Part shown: positions 31,811 through 45,816 of the stretch, piece by piece
Position numbering within the stretch: the stretch's first letter is position 1
How the letters are laid out: each line of letters begins with the position of its first letter
Assembly: GCF_030272615.1 (NCBI RefSeq)
Contig: NW_026728917.1
Span: forward strand, 62,001 to 126,000
DNA length: 64,000 bases
Direction of reading: 5' to 3'
From: Cryptomeria japonica
Lineage: Eukaryota > Streptophyta > Pinopsida > Cupressales > Cupressaceae
Translations under genes and position numbers: made by a program
The notes under the pieces: model-generated
What the model saw: only the letters and a program-made list of their open reading frames with translations
The model's database searches: none
What the model was told of the DNA's origin: nothing

Positions 31811-34001
31811 GTTTCAAGTTCTCCACAAAAATGGACCCTAGGGGTTAATAATTCATAGATGAAAGATGTGAGAGATAAATGGAAGACCTTGATAAATAAA
31901 TTACTAAGCAAAAATATCAATCTTGGACTCAAGAATAGTTGATCAAACAACCTCAAATAATGTACTAGGAAACATAATCAATCTTGAACTCAAGAATAGC
32001 TAAAGAAATCTACTTTAAAATCCACACTGCAAGTGTACATAGAGAATTAGAGGCACCAATAAAAATTTAATTAGGCTACCATGAGAAGATGGGCCATAAG
32101 AAAAAAAGAAAAAATTTTAGGGCAGGGAATTATAAAATTTTGGTGTTGGAAATGGTATACTATTGAAATATTAGAAGTTTTGTTTGGTTATAATTACTCC
32201 TATAAAAATAGATTTAGATGTGCTATTGGGAGCATATAATGGCTCGAATTAAAAAAAATTAAATTTATCAGATCTTAAAATCTAATTTTTAATATTTTTA
32301 TATACATGTATATGTACAAAAGGAAAATAAACCTTTTCAAATTTTGATCTAGGCTATTCAAATCTAATGGTACAAATTAATCTAGATTAGTAAACAATAG
32401 TTGTGTTCTAGTGTCAATTTAGAATAGAAAAATAAGCATCAAAAGAAACATGATGGATAATGATACTTAGTTTTATAATTAATGTGATGGAATAAATTTA
32501 ATTTAAAACTAGCTTTGATGATTTTATATAAAAAATTAAATACTTTCTTTGTGTCTTGTATCTATTATTGTGGGTTTAGACACAAATTTTCTTAGTAAAA
32601 TTTATTACCCAATGCTATTACAATGAACCTCTTAAAATATATTAGCAAATCACAAAGTACAGAAATAATTGCACAAAATTGAGACAAAACATATATTAAT
32701 ATATTGAATTAAGAAAATTTTCAATGTAGAACATCATTGGTCTCTTTGAGGGGGCAATATCATGAGTTCATGCTTGCAACAATAAAATTCATAAATGACT
32801 ATAGTAGTATACATACGCTCTACATGTACTAATTTTACCTAATACGTGGTTATTATTTTCAAACATGTGAGATTAACTAACATAGGAAAAGAGATGATTT
32901 ACAAAGCGTATATATCCAATTCTTTCCTTATGTATACCTCAATGCAAAAGTAATTATTTAATAAAATAGTTAGGACTATGGTTCCTTATATGCCCTCACT
33001 CTTAAACGAGGATTTATTATCAAATCTTGAGATGAGAATTTTTTTGTTGCCTTTCGAAGAGTGATTAGACCACATTACATATTTGTGTTGCATAGCATGC
33101 TACTAGAAGAGAACTTAAATTATAATGTAGATTTGTATTTGGTATGAATGACAATCAAGTATACATTCTGGTGCCAAGAGCATAAATCCCTTCATATCAA
33201 ACATAGGTAATGTACCAACTAAGCGTGAATACACTAGAAAATATTCATCTTAAAAACAAAAATGGATTACTCCCTTCATATCAAACATAGGTAATGTACC
33301 AACTAAGCGTGAATACACTAGAAAATATTCATCTTAAAAAAAAAAATGGATTACTAGGTGGAACTTGGAGGAAAGAGAAAGCTCCAATTTGTATGCCATA
33401 GATTTAATATTTTTGTAAAAAAATGTAGGTCCCATGAATCATTTGTGCTCGTTTTTATTTAATCTTCAACTTTAGGGAAGATTATTTATATACAGTTAGA
33501 TGCAAAAAGGACCATTTCATCAATGTCAAAATTTTATTTGGAGTAATCTTGATTGTTTTTTACTTCATATGTAAATATATGTGATCTAAAAATAATCCTT
33601 AAGGGTTTATATAATTGTGTCATGTGTGTGAAGGGTGGAATCCATGACTTGTACTTCGGAACTACTTGGTATATATATTTGGATAGATAGGGGATATTGT
33701 CCATTCATAGCTTGGTTATGGTGTTGAAAATTATATTATAAAACCATTCTACACGTGGTAACTGTTTTGTCTAACATTGTTTATTATACACAAAGAAATC
33801 AAAATGGGTCTTCAAGAACTTATCAATAAATTTTGATTGGTCATCTAATTATGAATGATGTGCACACCACATCTTGAGATATGTACTATTGTTATAGATG
33901 TGTTGGACACATTGACTAATGAGAGTTTAATAATATAAAATATAAAATTAATAATTAATTGTGGTGCATCTTGGAATATTCGACATCATAATGGGTTAAA
34001 T
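31811..34001. other. AT-rich stretch with no gene recognised (copy B)
   Basis: Counterpart of 2900-5090. Base 32645 is G, as in copy A. Confidence 0.6.
33188..33355 (+). repeat. 84-bp tandem duplication (copy B)
   Basis: Units 33188-33271 and 33272-33355, with the same single internal difference as in copy A. Confidence 0.93.
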
Positions 34002-34005
34002 ATTA

Positions 34006-34655
34006 ATTCTAGCAAGACCCATCAATGCAGTGGCATCCACAAATTGGAGATAAGCATATGGATGAAGGCGATCACCCCAATTCCAACCCTAAATTAAACC
34101 TTGCCGAACACAAGACTTGATAAATTTACCGAGACCCTCTACCATGAGAGTGAATAAGAATTGGGAAAGAGGTTCCCCTTGTCGAAGACCTCTGCATGCA
34201 CCAAATAAATCCATGGGCTCACTGTTAATAAGGGCTGCAAATGAAGCCATTCAATTTTGAAGCCAAAGGCAATAAGCACTTTATAAAGGAATTTTCATTT
34301 GACTCTAACATAAGCTTTGGCTATATCCAATTTAATAAACATAGCCTTCTCCTTAGATATCTCCATAGAATGAATGGCTTCTGATGCTATAAAAATCTCA
34401 TCCAAAATTTGCCTTCCAACCCCAAAACCATGTTGCTCTTCTGAAATAAGTTTATTGAGCCATGACTTGAGCCTTTCAACAATCAGTTTAGTGATTGTTT
34501 TATGAACCACGTTACAAAAGGCTATAGGATCGAAAGAACTCAGAGAATTTTCTCCCTCCTTCTAAGGTATGAGAGCAAGGAAAGTAGCGTTCATATCCCT
34601 GAGCTTCTGTTTATTTATATAAGACTCCCACACCACCTTCAAAATATCCAACTTA
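34006..34655 (-). pseudogene. LINE reverse transcriptase, C-terminal part (copy B)
   Basis: Counterpart of 5095-5744. The frame with HGFGVGRQILDEIF is at 34295-34510. The catalytic box again has alanine in place of the second aspartate, and the breaks are the same. Confidence 0.85.
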
Positions 34656-34660
34656 ATTAT

Positions 34661-35473
34661 TGGAAGGAAGTGAAGTAGTGAAACAACTTCTTACACTAAC
34701 CTTGAGAGGAGTATAATGCAAAAATTTTTACAGATCCTTATAGCAGTTACAGAAACTTAACACAAATAAACAAAATATCATGCATACCACAACTCACCAA
34801 CACAATCATTTACATGGGAAAACCCGTTCAGGAGAAAAACCCCACACTCCAAAAGTAGCTCAATAAATTATTCAACAATCAATAACAGATTACAATATAC
34901 TTGCAGAGAAATCTCTTCAGAAGAGAACTACTAATCAAAGACTCAGAGGTAACACAATAGCCGTAAGACTCTTACACACAACCTCTATCTCACACACCTC
35001 ATATATAGGAGATACAATATAAGAAAGCATCAAACGGAATTACAAAACCATGGGCTAAAACCACCCAATAAACTAGAGCAGAGGTTATCCCCATTATAGA
35101 TGTGTTATGATGTGTCAAAACACACATCAACATGTGTTCCTCCATTATACATCTCATTTATGTGTCCAATGCATTTTATATTTTCTATTTCAGGAGTCCA
35201 AACTTCCGAAGGCCATAACTTGTGAACCGTGTGTCTGATTGACGAACTGTTTGAAGCATCAGAAAGCTAGAGAAATGCTCTATCACACCCCTCCAAAATG
35301 GAAACTTTAATATTTTCAAAACTAGCTATGATCTTACAACAAATTTTTACCGACGTGCTTATCTAGCGAACTAGAAGCTTTAGGGATAATTTCGCACCAT
35401 TTCATGCTTAAACAAAAACTTACTATAAATAGTAACACATGTAAATTGAAGGTTGAGACACCATGTCCCAACA
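34661..35473 (-). repeat. Copia 3' LTR (copy B)
   Basis: Counterpart of 5750-6562. It carries A5T5 where copies A and C have A6T4, near the U5 end. Confidence 0.85.
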
Positions 35474-35536
35474 TTCTCTCACTTGTCGAAGAACTTTCAA
35501 GAGCAAAGGGAGTATCAACACAATAATTTAACTACT

Positions 35537-38021
35537 AGGGGCCATGAGGCCCATAGACTCACAACACCATTTAAACCTCTTTATGCTCACAGTGTTAGTT
35601 AAAGAATCTAGAATATTCATCAAAGTCTCTACCTTAACCAACTTCACCTTACCATCTTCAACCATATCTCTGACAAAATGATACTAAACATCAATGTGCT
35701 TAGTCTGGGCATGAAATGCTGGGTTCTTAGTTAAATGCAGATCACACTCTGACTGTCACAGTAAAGTGTCACTATTTCTTGTTTTATTTGAATATTTTAA
35801 CAAAGTCTCTTAACCCAAATGGATTCTTTACAAGCATGAGTAGCTACCATATACTCTTCTCTTGTAGTGGACAAAGAAACCACAACTTGCCGCTTACTCA
35901 TCCTATTAATTGCACCGCCAAATAAAGTAAATACATAAGCAATGGTGGATCTTCTGCTATCAATATAACCTGCCCAATCTAAATCCACATATCCATGAAT
36001 ATCAAGGTAAATCACATCTCCAACCAAATTACCATGATAACAAAGAGAATACTTAGAGGTACCCTTCAAATATGTAAAGACTCTTTTGACTGCATCCCAA
36101 TGAACTCTATCAGGATTAGAAATATGTTTGGAAAGAACTCCCACTTCTTGGGTAATGTTTGGTCTAGTACAAACCGTTGCATATATCAAACTTGCAATTG
36201 CACTCTGGTAAGGCACTCTACTCATTTCTTTCATCTCTGATGGAGATGTAGGACAATCTAAAATAGATAATTTCATTCAAACTGTGAAGGGAACACATAA
36301 TGGTCTACAATCCTGCATGTTGAACCTCTGTAAAACTGAATTCACATACTTACTCTGCCCTAGCCATAGCTTTATGTTCACTCTATCTCTTCTAATTTAC
36401 ATCCCAACAATGTTTTTCGCTGCACCAAGATTATACATTTAAAATTTAGCAGCAAGCTGAGAATTCAATTCTGAAATCATACATTTTCCTTTACCAATGA
36501 ATAACATATCATCAACATATAATGCAATGTACAAGAAATGATCACCATTAGATTTATAAAAGACATAGTGATCTGATTTAGAATGCTCAGATCTTAAAAT
36601 CAACACATTTGTATTAAATTTTTGGTGCCACATCCCAGGACTCTGTTTGAGGCCATACAATGATTTCTTCAATTTATAGACCAAATTACTTTTACCTTTC
36701 ACCACATAGTGCTCTAGTTGTGTCATATAAATACCTTCCTCTAAATCACCATGAAGGAAAGTAATTTTCACATCCATTTGCTCGACCTCTAAATTACAAG
36801 AAGTAGTAATAGAAAGCAAAAATCTAATGGATGTCATTTTTACAACAGGAGAAAATATCTCACCATAATCAATACCCTCAACCTAAGAGTAATCTTTTGT
36901 AACCAACCTTACTTTATACTTCTCAATGCTTCCATCTGAACCAATATTTTTCTTGAACACGCATTTGCAACCAACAGGCTTTCGTCCTTTAGACAATGGT
37001 ACAAGATCCCATTCATCATTTTTTTTCAAAGCTTTCATTTCTTCTTCCATAGCATTCTTCCAAGATTCTGCATCATTCCTACCTAATGCCTCTTCTAAAG
37101 AAATAGGTTCATCCACATTAGTATTCAAAACAAAAATACATCTCCAATCATTAGGTGAATACCTTTTAGTTGGTTGTCTATGTCATGTACACCTTTGAAC
37201 AAGCCAAGTTGGAGGTTCTTCCTCATCTTCTAAAGATTCAGATCTAGATGAGCTCTCCTCAACTTCTTTCCTATCAAGTTGACTCAATTCAACTCTTTTA
37301 GGCATAGAAGGGAATTGAATCATATCTTCCTGTTTAGTCTATTATGGTTGCAATGTAGCAAAAGGAGACTTAATTTCTCTAAAAATAACACTTTTACTAT
37401 TAATTACCTTTTATGCAACAAGGTCGCAAAGGTTGTATCCTTTTACACCATAACTATAACTGATGAAGATACATTTCACAACCTTCTCCTCCAACTTCGT
37501 ACACTTCTCTTTTGGCACATGAGCATATGCCTCGCAACTAAAACCTCTAAGATGTCTCAAAGAAGGCTTGTGACCTGACCATGCTTCCATAGGCATTTTA
37601 TCAACAAGAGTTGATGTAGTAGACCGTTAATCAAGTAGCAAGCAATGACAATTGCTTCAGCCCAAATTTTTAATTTTAGGCCAGCACAACTCAGCATACT
37701 CCTAGCCCTCTCCATCAATATCTTGTTCATTTTTTCTGCAACTCCATTCTGTTGTAGAGAATACAGATTTATAATTTTTATGGAATCTATCAAAATCATT
37801 AGAGAAAATTAACCACCATTATCAATCTTCAAACATTTAATTTTTTTTTCTAGTTTACAATTCGACCATTTCTTTAAATTATTTAAAACGATTGAAAACT
37901 TTAGATTTACTCTTTAGTAAGTATACCCCTGTCCTACTAAAATCATCAAAAAAATAAACATAAGCAAAGAACAAAGCAAGATGCCACATTTCTCCTCTTT
38001 GTCCATCTTAACACCAATGGA
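35537..38021 (-). pseudogene. Copia polyprotein remnant (copy B)
   Basis: RNase H at 35797-36276, RT palm with YVDDM at 36439-36837, RT start at 36883-37128, integrase end at 37557-37799. The translations match those of copy A, stops included. Confidence 0.92.
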
Positions 38022-38110
38022 TACCAATATGTGAATTATAAACAAAAATTAACTATAAATAGTAACATCATGTAAATGCCAAGTTGAGACACCATTTTTC
38101 CAACAATTAT

Positions 38111-38441
38111 ATCCCAAAACTCTTGATAAAATTCTATAGGGAACCCATCTAGGCTAGGGAATTTTCCCCTTCTTCAAGAGAAACACAATTTTTCCACTCT
38201 CAAGAAGAGAGATAGTTCTAAGGAGATCCTCATTCATTGCATCACTAGTAATGGCAGGAATACTATCAAGCACAAACCCTTCCTATACATTGGCCAAAAT
38301 AGAGTCCTCTTTTAACAATTCTGCAAAAACTCTAATGGCTTCCTCAACAATCTCTTTGTAAGAAGGAATAGGAACTCCCTTAGAGGAAAGAAGAGAATAA
38401 AATGAATTTCCTTGGACCTCTTGCCCTTAACTGAATTGTGA
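38111..38441 (-). pseudogene. LINE reverse transcriptase, N-terminal part (copy B)
   Basis: Counterpart of 9200-9530, with the DGFPIEFYQEFWD block next to the Copia insertion. Confidence 0.78.
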
Positions 38442-38504
38442 AATAAAACCATTAGGCGTCAAAAATATTGAAAAATAAATTAGTATATATAAAATATATA
38501 ATAT

Positions 38505-38650
38505 AGTTATCAACTGTAAAGAATCCAAAGCTGAAGTAATATACTAAGAACACCATAATAAAATTCATCAATTTTTGTTCCAAGGCTTACTGCGTCTTTG
38601 TACGCGTCAGGATCGATCCCTTTCTTGGCCTCTTCATACTCAGTTGCCAT
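38505..38650 (-). pseudogene. Relic of ankyrin-gene first exon (copy B)
   Basis: Counterpart of 9594-9739, with ATG at 38650. In the array it lies upstream, in the direction of minus-strand transcription, of the copy A ankyrin gene, about 22 kb away. Confidence 0.75.
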
Positions 38651-38987
38651 AGATTTTTTTTTACATTGCTACCTTCAGCGCTATCAAATATGCTTTATTA
38701 TAATGTCATCAAATAATTCAACCTACAGTATGATCTATAGCAAATTTCTGTGTTTCAACCTTCAACACTAGTATTATGTCGTGTCTACAGAGGGAATACC
38801 CGTCCAAAAGGCGTGGAAGAAATAAGACTATGAGGAGATTCCATCGACAAGATAAATCTCACGACTGTGACACTGCCAAAATAGTGGTAATGTGAGTCTC
38901 GTTGCCTTCTCATAGAACTTTTTAACCTTTTTTTTTCAAATAGTAGCTACCTGAAGTGACCTTTCACTTTTTTTTTGCTATTCACGC

Positions 38988-39661
38988 TCAGTTGCCATGA
39001 AATTTCTTTTCTATTGCCATGAAGTTTTATTTTTCTACTACATTTATACTCTAAAAAATTTGCAGGTTAGTGACGACTCTTAGCTTTATCTAACCTACCG
39101 ACCCTTAGATTCAAGATAATTTTTTTTCTAGGGTGATTGATCATTCTGCTAGGCTCTTGACGATAGTCTTGAACATCTGTTTACACAATATTAAATAATG
39201 TGATTACAAAGTATTATGCTGTGAAATGGATGCGGCTCCACATATTGCAATAATAGACTTTCTTTAAACATAAAGAGAAAAATGGACATCAAGTCTAAAA
39301 GGCGTGGAAAATATATGACAGAAAGAAGTGTCCATCGTCAACATTAACCCCATGACTACGACCTCGCGAAAGAGTGCCAACACTAAAGTGATTAATCGTT
39401 CTGTTTGTCTATTCGTGGTTAGTTGACATGACATCTTTCTTTCGTCATTTTCTAAGGCTGGTCAAGATGCTTCCTTATAATATCAGTGAATAATGTGACA
39501 TAAACTATTCTGTTGTGAAATGGATACGGCTCTACACATTAGAATGCATCCTCACTTTAAAGTAGAAAAATGGGCATAGCTGTTAAAAAAGACATGAAAT
39601 GACAATATGACAGAAAGGTGATTCTCTTGAAGAAATTGATTTCATGGCTGTCAGTTTTTGG
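38988..39661 (-). repeat. Diverged repeats with decayed ankyrin-gene starts (copy B)
   Basis: Counterpart of 10077-10750; the two further ATG relics are at 38998 and 39429. Confidence 0.5.
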
Positions 39662-39979
39662 AAGTGGAGTAAATTGTTTTGAAAATGAATAATAGCTTTA
39701 TTGTATTTAATAAATTAAAAAGAGAACAATATGACATATTTCCAATGTTTTAGTCAGGTTGCATTTATGTTAGGAACAATCAAGGACTAACTTCTTTTCT
39801 TACAATGAACAATAGTCAAAGAAGCATCAACATTACTCGTAAAACATTTCAGAGTAGTGGAGTAGGCACCTTCAAAGCAGACAAATGAACTTTTCTAATC
39901 ATCACATTATTTTGAAAAGGGAGTCTTGTCATCAAAAGATAGAGAATAAAGAACCACCAAAAGGATAGGACATAAATTA

Positions 39980-42141
39980 ACATATATATGTTATGTTCGA
40001 TGCAATGTTGTGATTATTTTGAGGAAATATTTTGATACATGTATCTTATGTACAATGGTGAAATTTTATTTGGAGTTGAAATTATTCCCATATCCTTCTA
40101 TCTACCTATTACACACATTTATTCCCATGAATAGTTACCCAACCTTATATGTGCATGCTGCCATACATTTTGTTTATATTTAAGAAGTTATGACGCTCAC
40201 CCTTACAAAAAAATCTCATCTAGTTCTTACTTGTCTAGATCTAATCATTTGATTGTGTAAGATTATTTTTCTAGTCACATGATTGACCACAAAATTCGGC
40301 ACCTAAGCCTCATATTTAAAAATTAATAAATATAATTAATTTTCACCAAATAATCCTTTTTACTTTCACCTAGAGTTGAAAAAAAAAAGAAGCTTACATC
40401 ATTAGGTGTTATGAGTTACAATTTAATGAAATTTAGTTTTATTTATTCCATATTTGTCATCTTTCAAGAATCCTCTCTCATTGTCTAGTATTAAAGTAGA
40501 ATAAATAGTGAAACATTTAGATTTAATAAATGAAAAAGAATAACAAACTTGTAATTGATAGCCCTTGCTTGCTATCATCAATATTTGTACATTTTCTAGG
40601 GATTTAATTAAGGAAATTTATCTCTTAAAGACATAATAAAGATCATTCAAGTTATTTCAAACTATTGATAGTCTCGAGATGTTTAAGAAGATAAGACTAG
40701 ATTGAGTTTCACCTAGAGGGAAGCAAAATGTTTGTCAAGCCATAAGAATATAAAGATTTCATGATCACAAATTCGACCCATAATTCTAATCTTTAACTTT
40801 ATAGAACAAAGGATTAATATAGAATTTGAGACCATATTTATGAAGAGAGATTGCCTTTCTAAATTACAAAGATAAAATAATCTAGAATCTTCATTAGAAA
40901 TCAAAATTAGTTAATCAAAATATTACATACCCTTATTCATGATATGTATTTCTAAATATAATAGATATAGTTATCAATTTTCTATTACCCACCTATCTTT
41001 AATTAATTCAAACTAAGGGGACATTTTGATAAGTAATGTTCTCTTTTGTTCTCAAATTTCACTTGTAAGATACAAGCTACCAATGGGACATTTGTTTTTC
41101 TATTTTGTAGGTTCTCATGATGAGAGCATGTTGAAAGTATATAGTTAAATTATTATTTAAGTTATCATGTCTTAATAGGGTTGATTACTTATATGGACAC
41201 ATCAACTTCATATAATCTATATCTAATTAGATATCAAATTTACATGAACATTTTTGAGTGCTATAATATTTTTGATGCATGATCAATTAGGATTCAGACA
41301 CAATTCAATGTAACGGAAAATATAATTATGAAACTAGCATATATATGTTATTTTCTATGCAATATTGTGAATATTTTTAGGAAATGCTTGGATACATATA
41401 TCTTATGAACAATACTGCAATATTGTATGGAATTTTGACTATTCTCCTATCCTTAGGTATATTAATATACATATGCATTCCCATGAATAGTTACCTAATT
41501 TTATATGCGCACACTACCATACATTATACTTATCTAAGAAGTTATGACACTTATCCACACACGAACTCTCATCTAGTTCTTTTTTCCTTAGATCTAGTCA
41601 TTTGATTGTCTAGGATCATTTCTATAGTCACATGATTGACCACATAATTACACACCTTAGCCTCATATTTAAACAAAAATAAATAAATAAATTACCAACT
41701 AATGCTCTTTACCTTCCCCATCTAGAGTTGCAAAAGTACAAGCTTGGATGATCAGATGTTTTGTGTTACTGTGTTACCTATTAATTTTTATGTTTACAAA
41801 TGATTTTTGTTGGATTTTTTGGTTTCATATTTATAAATGTAAATTTAGGTTAGTCAAATGTTCATATTTCTTACTTAGTTGAGCAATCTCCTATTTTATT
41901 CGTAAAAGTTCACTTGTGAGATGGAAGCTATTCATGGAATATTTTTCTTCTATCTTTTAGGCTCTCATAAGGAATGCATTTTTAATGATGTACTTGTATG
42001 ATCATGTCTAGATAAGGTCCCTTACTTTATATGGACCCACCCTCTTTTGTAATGAAGAGAGATTGCATTTCCAAATACAAAGGCAAAATAATCTATCCAT
42101 TCATCAAGAACCCACAATCTTCAATCAAAAGACTAAACACC
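39980..42141 (+). repeat. Diverged direct duplication (copy B)
   Basis: Counterpart of 11069-13230. Confidence 0.7.
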
Positions 42142-42432
42142 CTTATACACTTTATTTGTTTTCAAGAATCATAAATATAATCATTTAAATATAAAAATAA
42201 TTTACAAAAATATTATTGACAGTAAATCTAACATTCAACTTGAAGCATACACATATCAAATCAGCTCTAAGCACGCAAGTATCTGATTTGAACACAGATG
42301 TAGATACTTTGTACACTTCTAATAATATGAAAACATTTAATATTATAAGACATAGTTGAATACGATCAAAGTCATGTAGAAATAAGAAGCTGCAACACTG
42401 TATCAGACTTGCAAAAGCAACTTTCCCAAACC

Positions 42433-45092
42433 TTATTTATCGTTCTCATTGCTATGGTAGTATAGGATAGCAAGCCACTTGGTTTTGGACCGGCGCACCA
42501 AGTCCAAAAGCCCCCATCTTTCTAATTTTATCCACACGTATTCCCCCAGACGGTCAGAAAGAAAAGGAAGTAGACCGTTCAGGTGGTTAAACCTAGCCTT
42601 CTTCACTGTAAACTTTGCAGCCATGTAGAAAAAAGTGAAATTACCACAGAAGCAGATGATCAAGCACGCCCCAAGAATGAACCAAGCCAGCTCGGGATTC
42701 ATGTTGGAAAGCATGGCATACACTGCAAGCATGAAGCCATAGGCCGTAAAGGCAAACGTGGCACAAACCAATAGGTTGGTAATACAGAGGAACAATACCT
42801 TATTTCCCGTGGTAATAGGTGTACTCATCTGCCACATCAGCACCACTAAGAGCGACAGAAAGAATGCCACACAATCAAAGATGAGAAAAACCTTGAAGGA
42901 GGCCAACGGAAGCAGAATCGGCGAACCTAAACTCTTGTCTGAGCCAGTTCCAGGCGCAGGCGCAGGCGAAATTCCCGATCCCTTTGAGTCCCCATTTCCA
43001 TTCCCATCGTCCGTCACGAAACTGCCCGGAGCAGTGAAAGCTGCCGTAAATGACATTGTCGCTAATAGAACTGCCACCACTAGTTCTGTGTTGCGCCTGT
43101 CCTCATATGTTTTGTCCACCATCTCAACAGCAACCTCATGTTTCTCTGCACTCACCTTTGGAGCGCTGTACAAGAATGGCTTGCGATTGGAAGGATAACT
43201 GGCCAGAACTGAAATTATCTTGTCAGATTCGTGATAGTGCGTGTTCTCTCTCACGATATCAAAGGCCGTTAAGCCTGCCTTGTTGACAGCAAACTTGTTT
43301 ATCCCCGCTATACAAAGCAACGACTTCACCATCTGAAAAATGCAAACTCAAATAAGTTCATAAAAATTAAATGATCTATTGGAACTAACTATGCATAAAG
43401 ATTTCTTCTACGGAAGTTCTTGCCGTGATGATTTTAATTTCTGTCTTCAGTAGAAATACTTTCAGTAATTTGACTCTATATATAGACGAGATTAGATTAA
43501 GAATCTACACAAACCCAAAACTTATATAGCTGTACACAGTAATTGGTTGAAAGAACAAACTTCAGCAGTGACAAACAGAGGTTTGTATAAAAAGAGACTT
43601 ACATTCAAGTCTTTTTTCTTTGCTGCAATATGCAGTGGTGTGTCTCCTTCACTTATCCTCGAAAAAGGAGATTTCATTTCACCCGCATCTGTGTTTCCTC
43701 CACTTTTCACGGGCTCATCTTTTGGATCTTTCTTTTCAGCCGGATCTGTCTTTCCTCCACTTCGCAGAGGCTCTTCATGTGGAGGTTTGTCAAGTCCCTT
43801 GTTGACCAAGTATGATAAGCCTACCTCTTCGTTCAGGTAATCAACAATTCGCACTTGCCTAACTAGGGCAGCTAAGTGCAGAACGTTCATTCCACAACTA
43901 TTCCGTATTTCGACAGCGTCTGGCCTCTCATTTATCAACTCTTGTACTGCTTCCAGATGACCCAATTTCGCTGCCACACAGATGGGAGTTTCTTGGCTGT
44001 CATTAACCCAATAACACAGTTCGGCCTCAAATTTTATTAACTTCTTTATTATATGCACGTAGTTTCTTTCAACAGCTATATGCAGAGCTGTGTTGCCAAG
44101 TTCGTCCTTACGTTGGATTAACTGCTTCGCATCTGATAAATTTAGTATATGATCAACTAGATCTGTAAAAGAAGCATCCAAAATCATTGCCTTAAGTTAG
44201 ATAAGATGTTCTTCAAGAAGGGCCAAGGGTAAGAGAATGCCTAATTTACCTTTGTTGAAGCGATACAGACCTCAACTAATATAACAACATAAATACAGAA
44301 TTCAACTAAATACACGAAGAAGTAAAGAAGAACTCATTGGTTATCAACTGTAAACGAACAGAAGCTGAAGTAAAATAGAAACAACATAATCAAACGACTT
44401 GAAAAAATAGAAAGAACTGAAACATGATAGACAATCATCCTCGTGTTATTTAAGATAAAGAAAAAATTGGGGACAAAATGATATTTGTCTTGAACCGTTA
44501 AATTAGGAGATGCTTAGCAGATACTTTTACAAACTTATAGGCAAAGAAATCCTAAAATCGAAATAAAATAACCTGAATCTCCTCTGTTTACTGCAACAGA
44601 TAAACAGTTCCTCTTGTGCACCGTACTTTCGAGTAAGCTCGACGGAGATGCGTCAAATATTGCCTTCACTGTCTCTAAATTGCCGCTTTCGTAGGCTTTG
44701 AACAAAGCTGTTTCATCAAGCTTATTGCGGAGATCCACACCACTTTCTGGTTGTTGGAGTAGAATCTTCACAACGTTGGAGAAACCTCCCTGCGCAGCCA
44801 AGTGTAACGCAGTATCCTTTTCGGCATTGGTAGCATTCACAAGCAGAGGCTTCACTTCGGGATCGGTTTCCTTCAGAAGTTGACGATTGAGTTGCAGGAG
44901 CTGTTGAATGAAGTGTAGATTTCCTACACTAGCAGCCAAATGGAGAAGAGTATTTTCCCCTCCAGGTGTAATATTGTTGAGAGCTGCTTTAAGTTGGGAA
45001 CTCAGTTGTTGATCGATCCTTAAACGCGTTACCGCAGCTTTGAAGGCGTCAGGATCGATCCTTCCGCCGAGTTGTTGACCCTCAGTGGCCAT
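42433..45092 (-). CDS. Ankyrin-repeat PGG-domain membrane protein, 3 exons, 659 aa (copy B)
   Basis: Exons 45092-44573, 44162-43603 and 43332-42433, with the same splice sites and phases as the copy A gene. The translations of all three exons are the same as in copy A, so the two genes encode one protein. The introns (410 and 270 bases) also look the same. If both copies are real and expressed, the effect would be on dosage, not on sequence. The candidate poly(A) signal is at 42151-42156. Confidence 0.92.
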
Positions 45093-45816
45093 GCTAAATA
45101 TCTGCCGTTACAGCCTTCAACACCAAGGCACGCTTCTTTGTAATAGGATTGAATAATACTACATTCAGTATTATGCCAGAAACTACATAATAGAATATGT
45201 GGTCTCAGTTTTTCCACAAGGGAAACATTAAAAATACAAGTATCCACATCTTACACTTCAGGGTTTCCACAACTTTAGTTGGAATCTCACTTTTTCTTTC
45301 GTTGGAACAGATACAACATTTTGACCTTGACTGGGTGCAAATAACCAGTGTTAATTAGCTTTGATTGGGTGCCAAGTAATTACTCTAGTTTGGTGCGAAT
45401 AATATGACTATGGGGTGTTCTGCTAGAACATTATTTTTTTAATACTTGAAGTGATCCTACACGTCAAAATTACTACAACTTTTTCATAGTTGGAATGTCT
45501 ATTTTTCTTAGATGAAAGTGTACATTGAAATCAAATACAAATTTTTTTTATCATTTATAATTTAATAATTTATTCTATGTGAAATATGTACACATTTTAT
45601 TTAATGTTGAGTTTATTTCAGTGGATTAGATAATTATTTAATATAGTTATATTTCAATAAACGATATAACTGTTGTTTAAATTAATTTCTTTCTTTTCAT
45701 TCTATCATTCTTATTCAATTACATATATTTTCATACATTGCACATTATGTTGTCTTTATTTACACACATTTTTATACATGTACCATTTACTATAACCGAT
45801 GCACTGCAAAATAGGA
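45093..45816. promoter_or_regulatory. Upstream region of the ankyrin/PGG gene (copy B)
   Basis: Counterpart of 16182-16905; no motif beyond those described for copy A. Confidence 0.35.

Larger units (their letters stand above)
34661..38105 (-). mobile_element. Deleted Copia element nested in LINE (copy B)
   Basis: Same ends (TGTTGG at 38105, CCA at 34661) and same 5-bp ATTAT duplications, at 34656-34660 and 38106-38110. The sole difference noticed from copy A is T at 34725 in the LTR. Confidence 0.9.
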
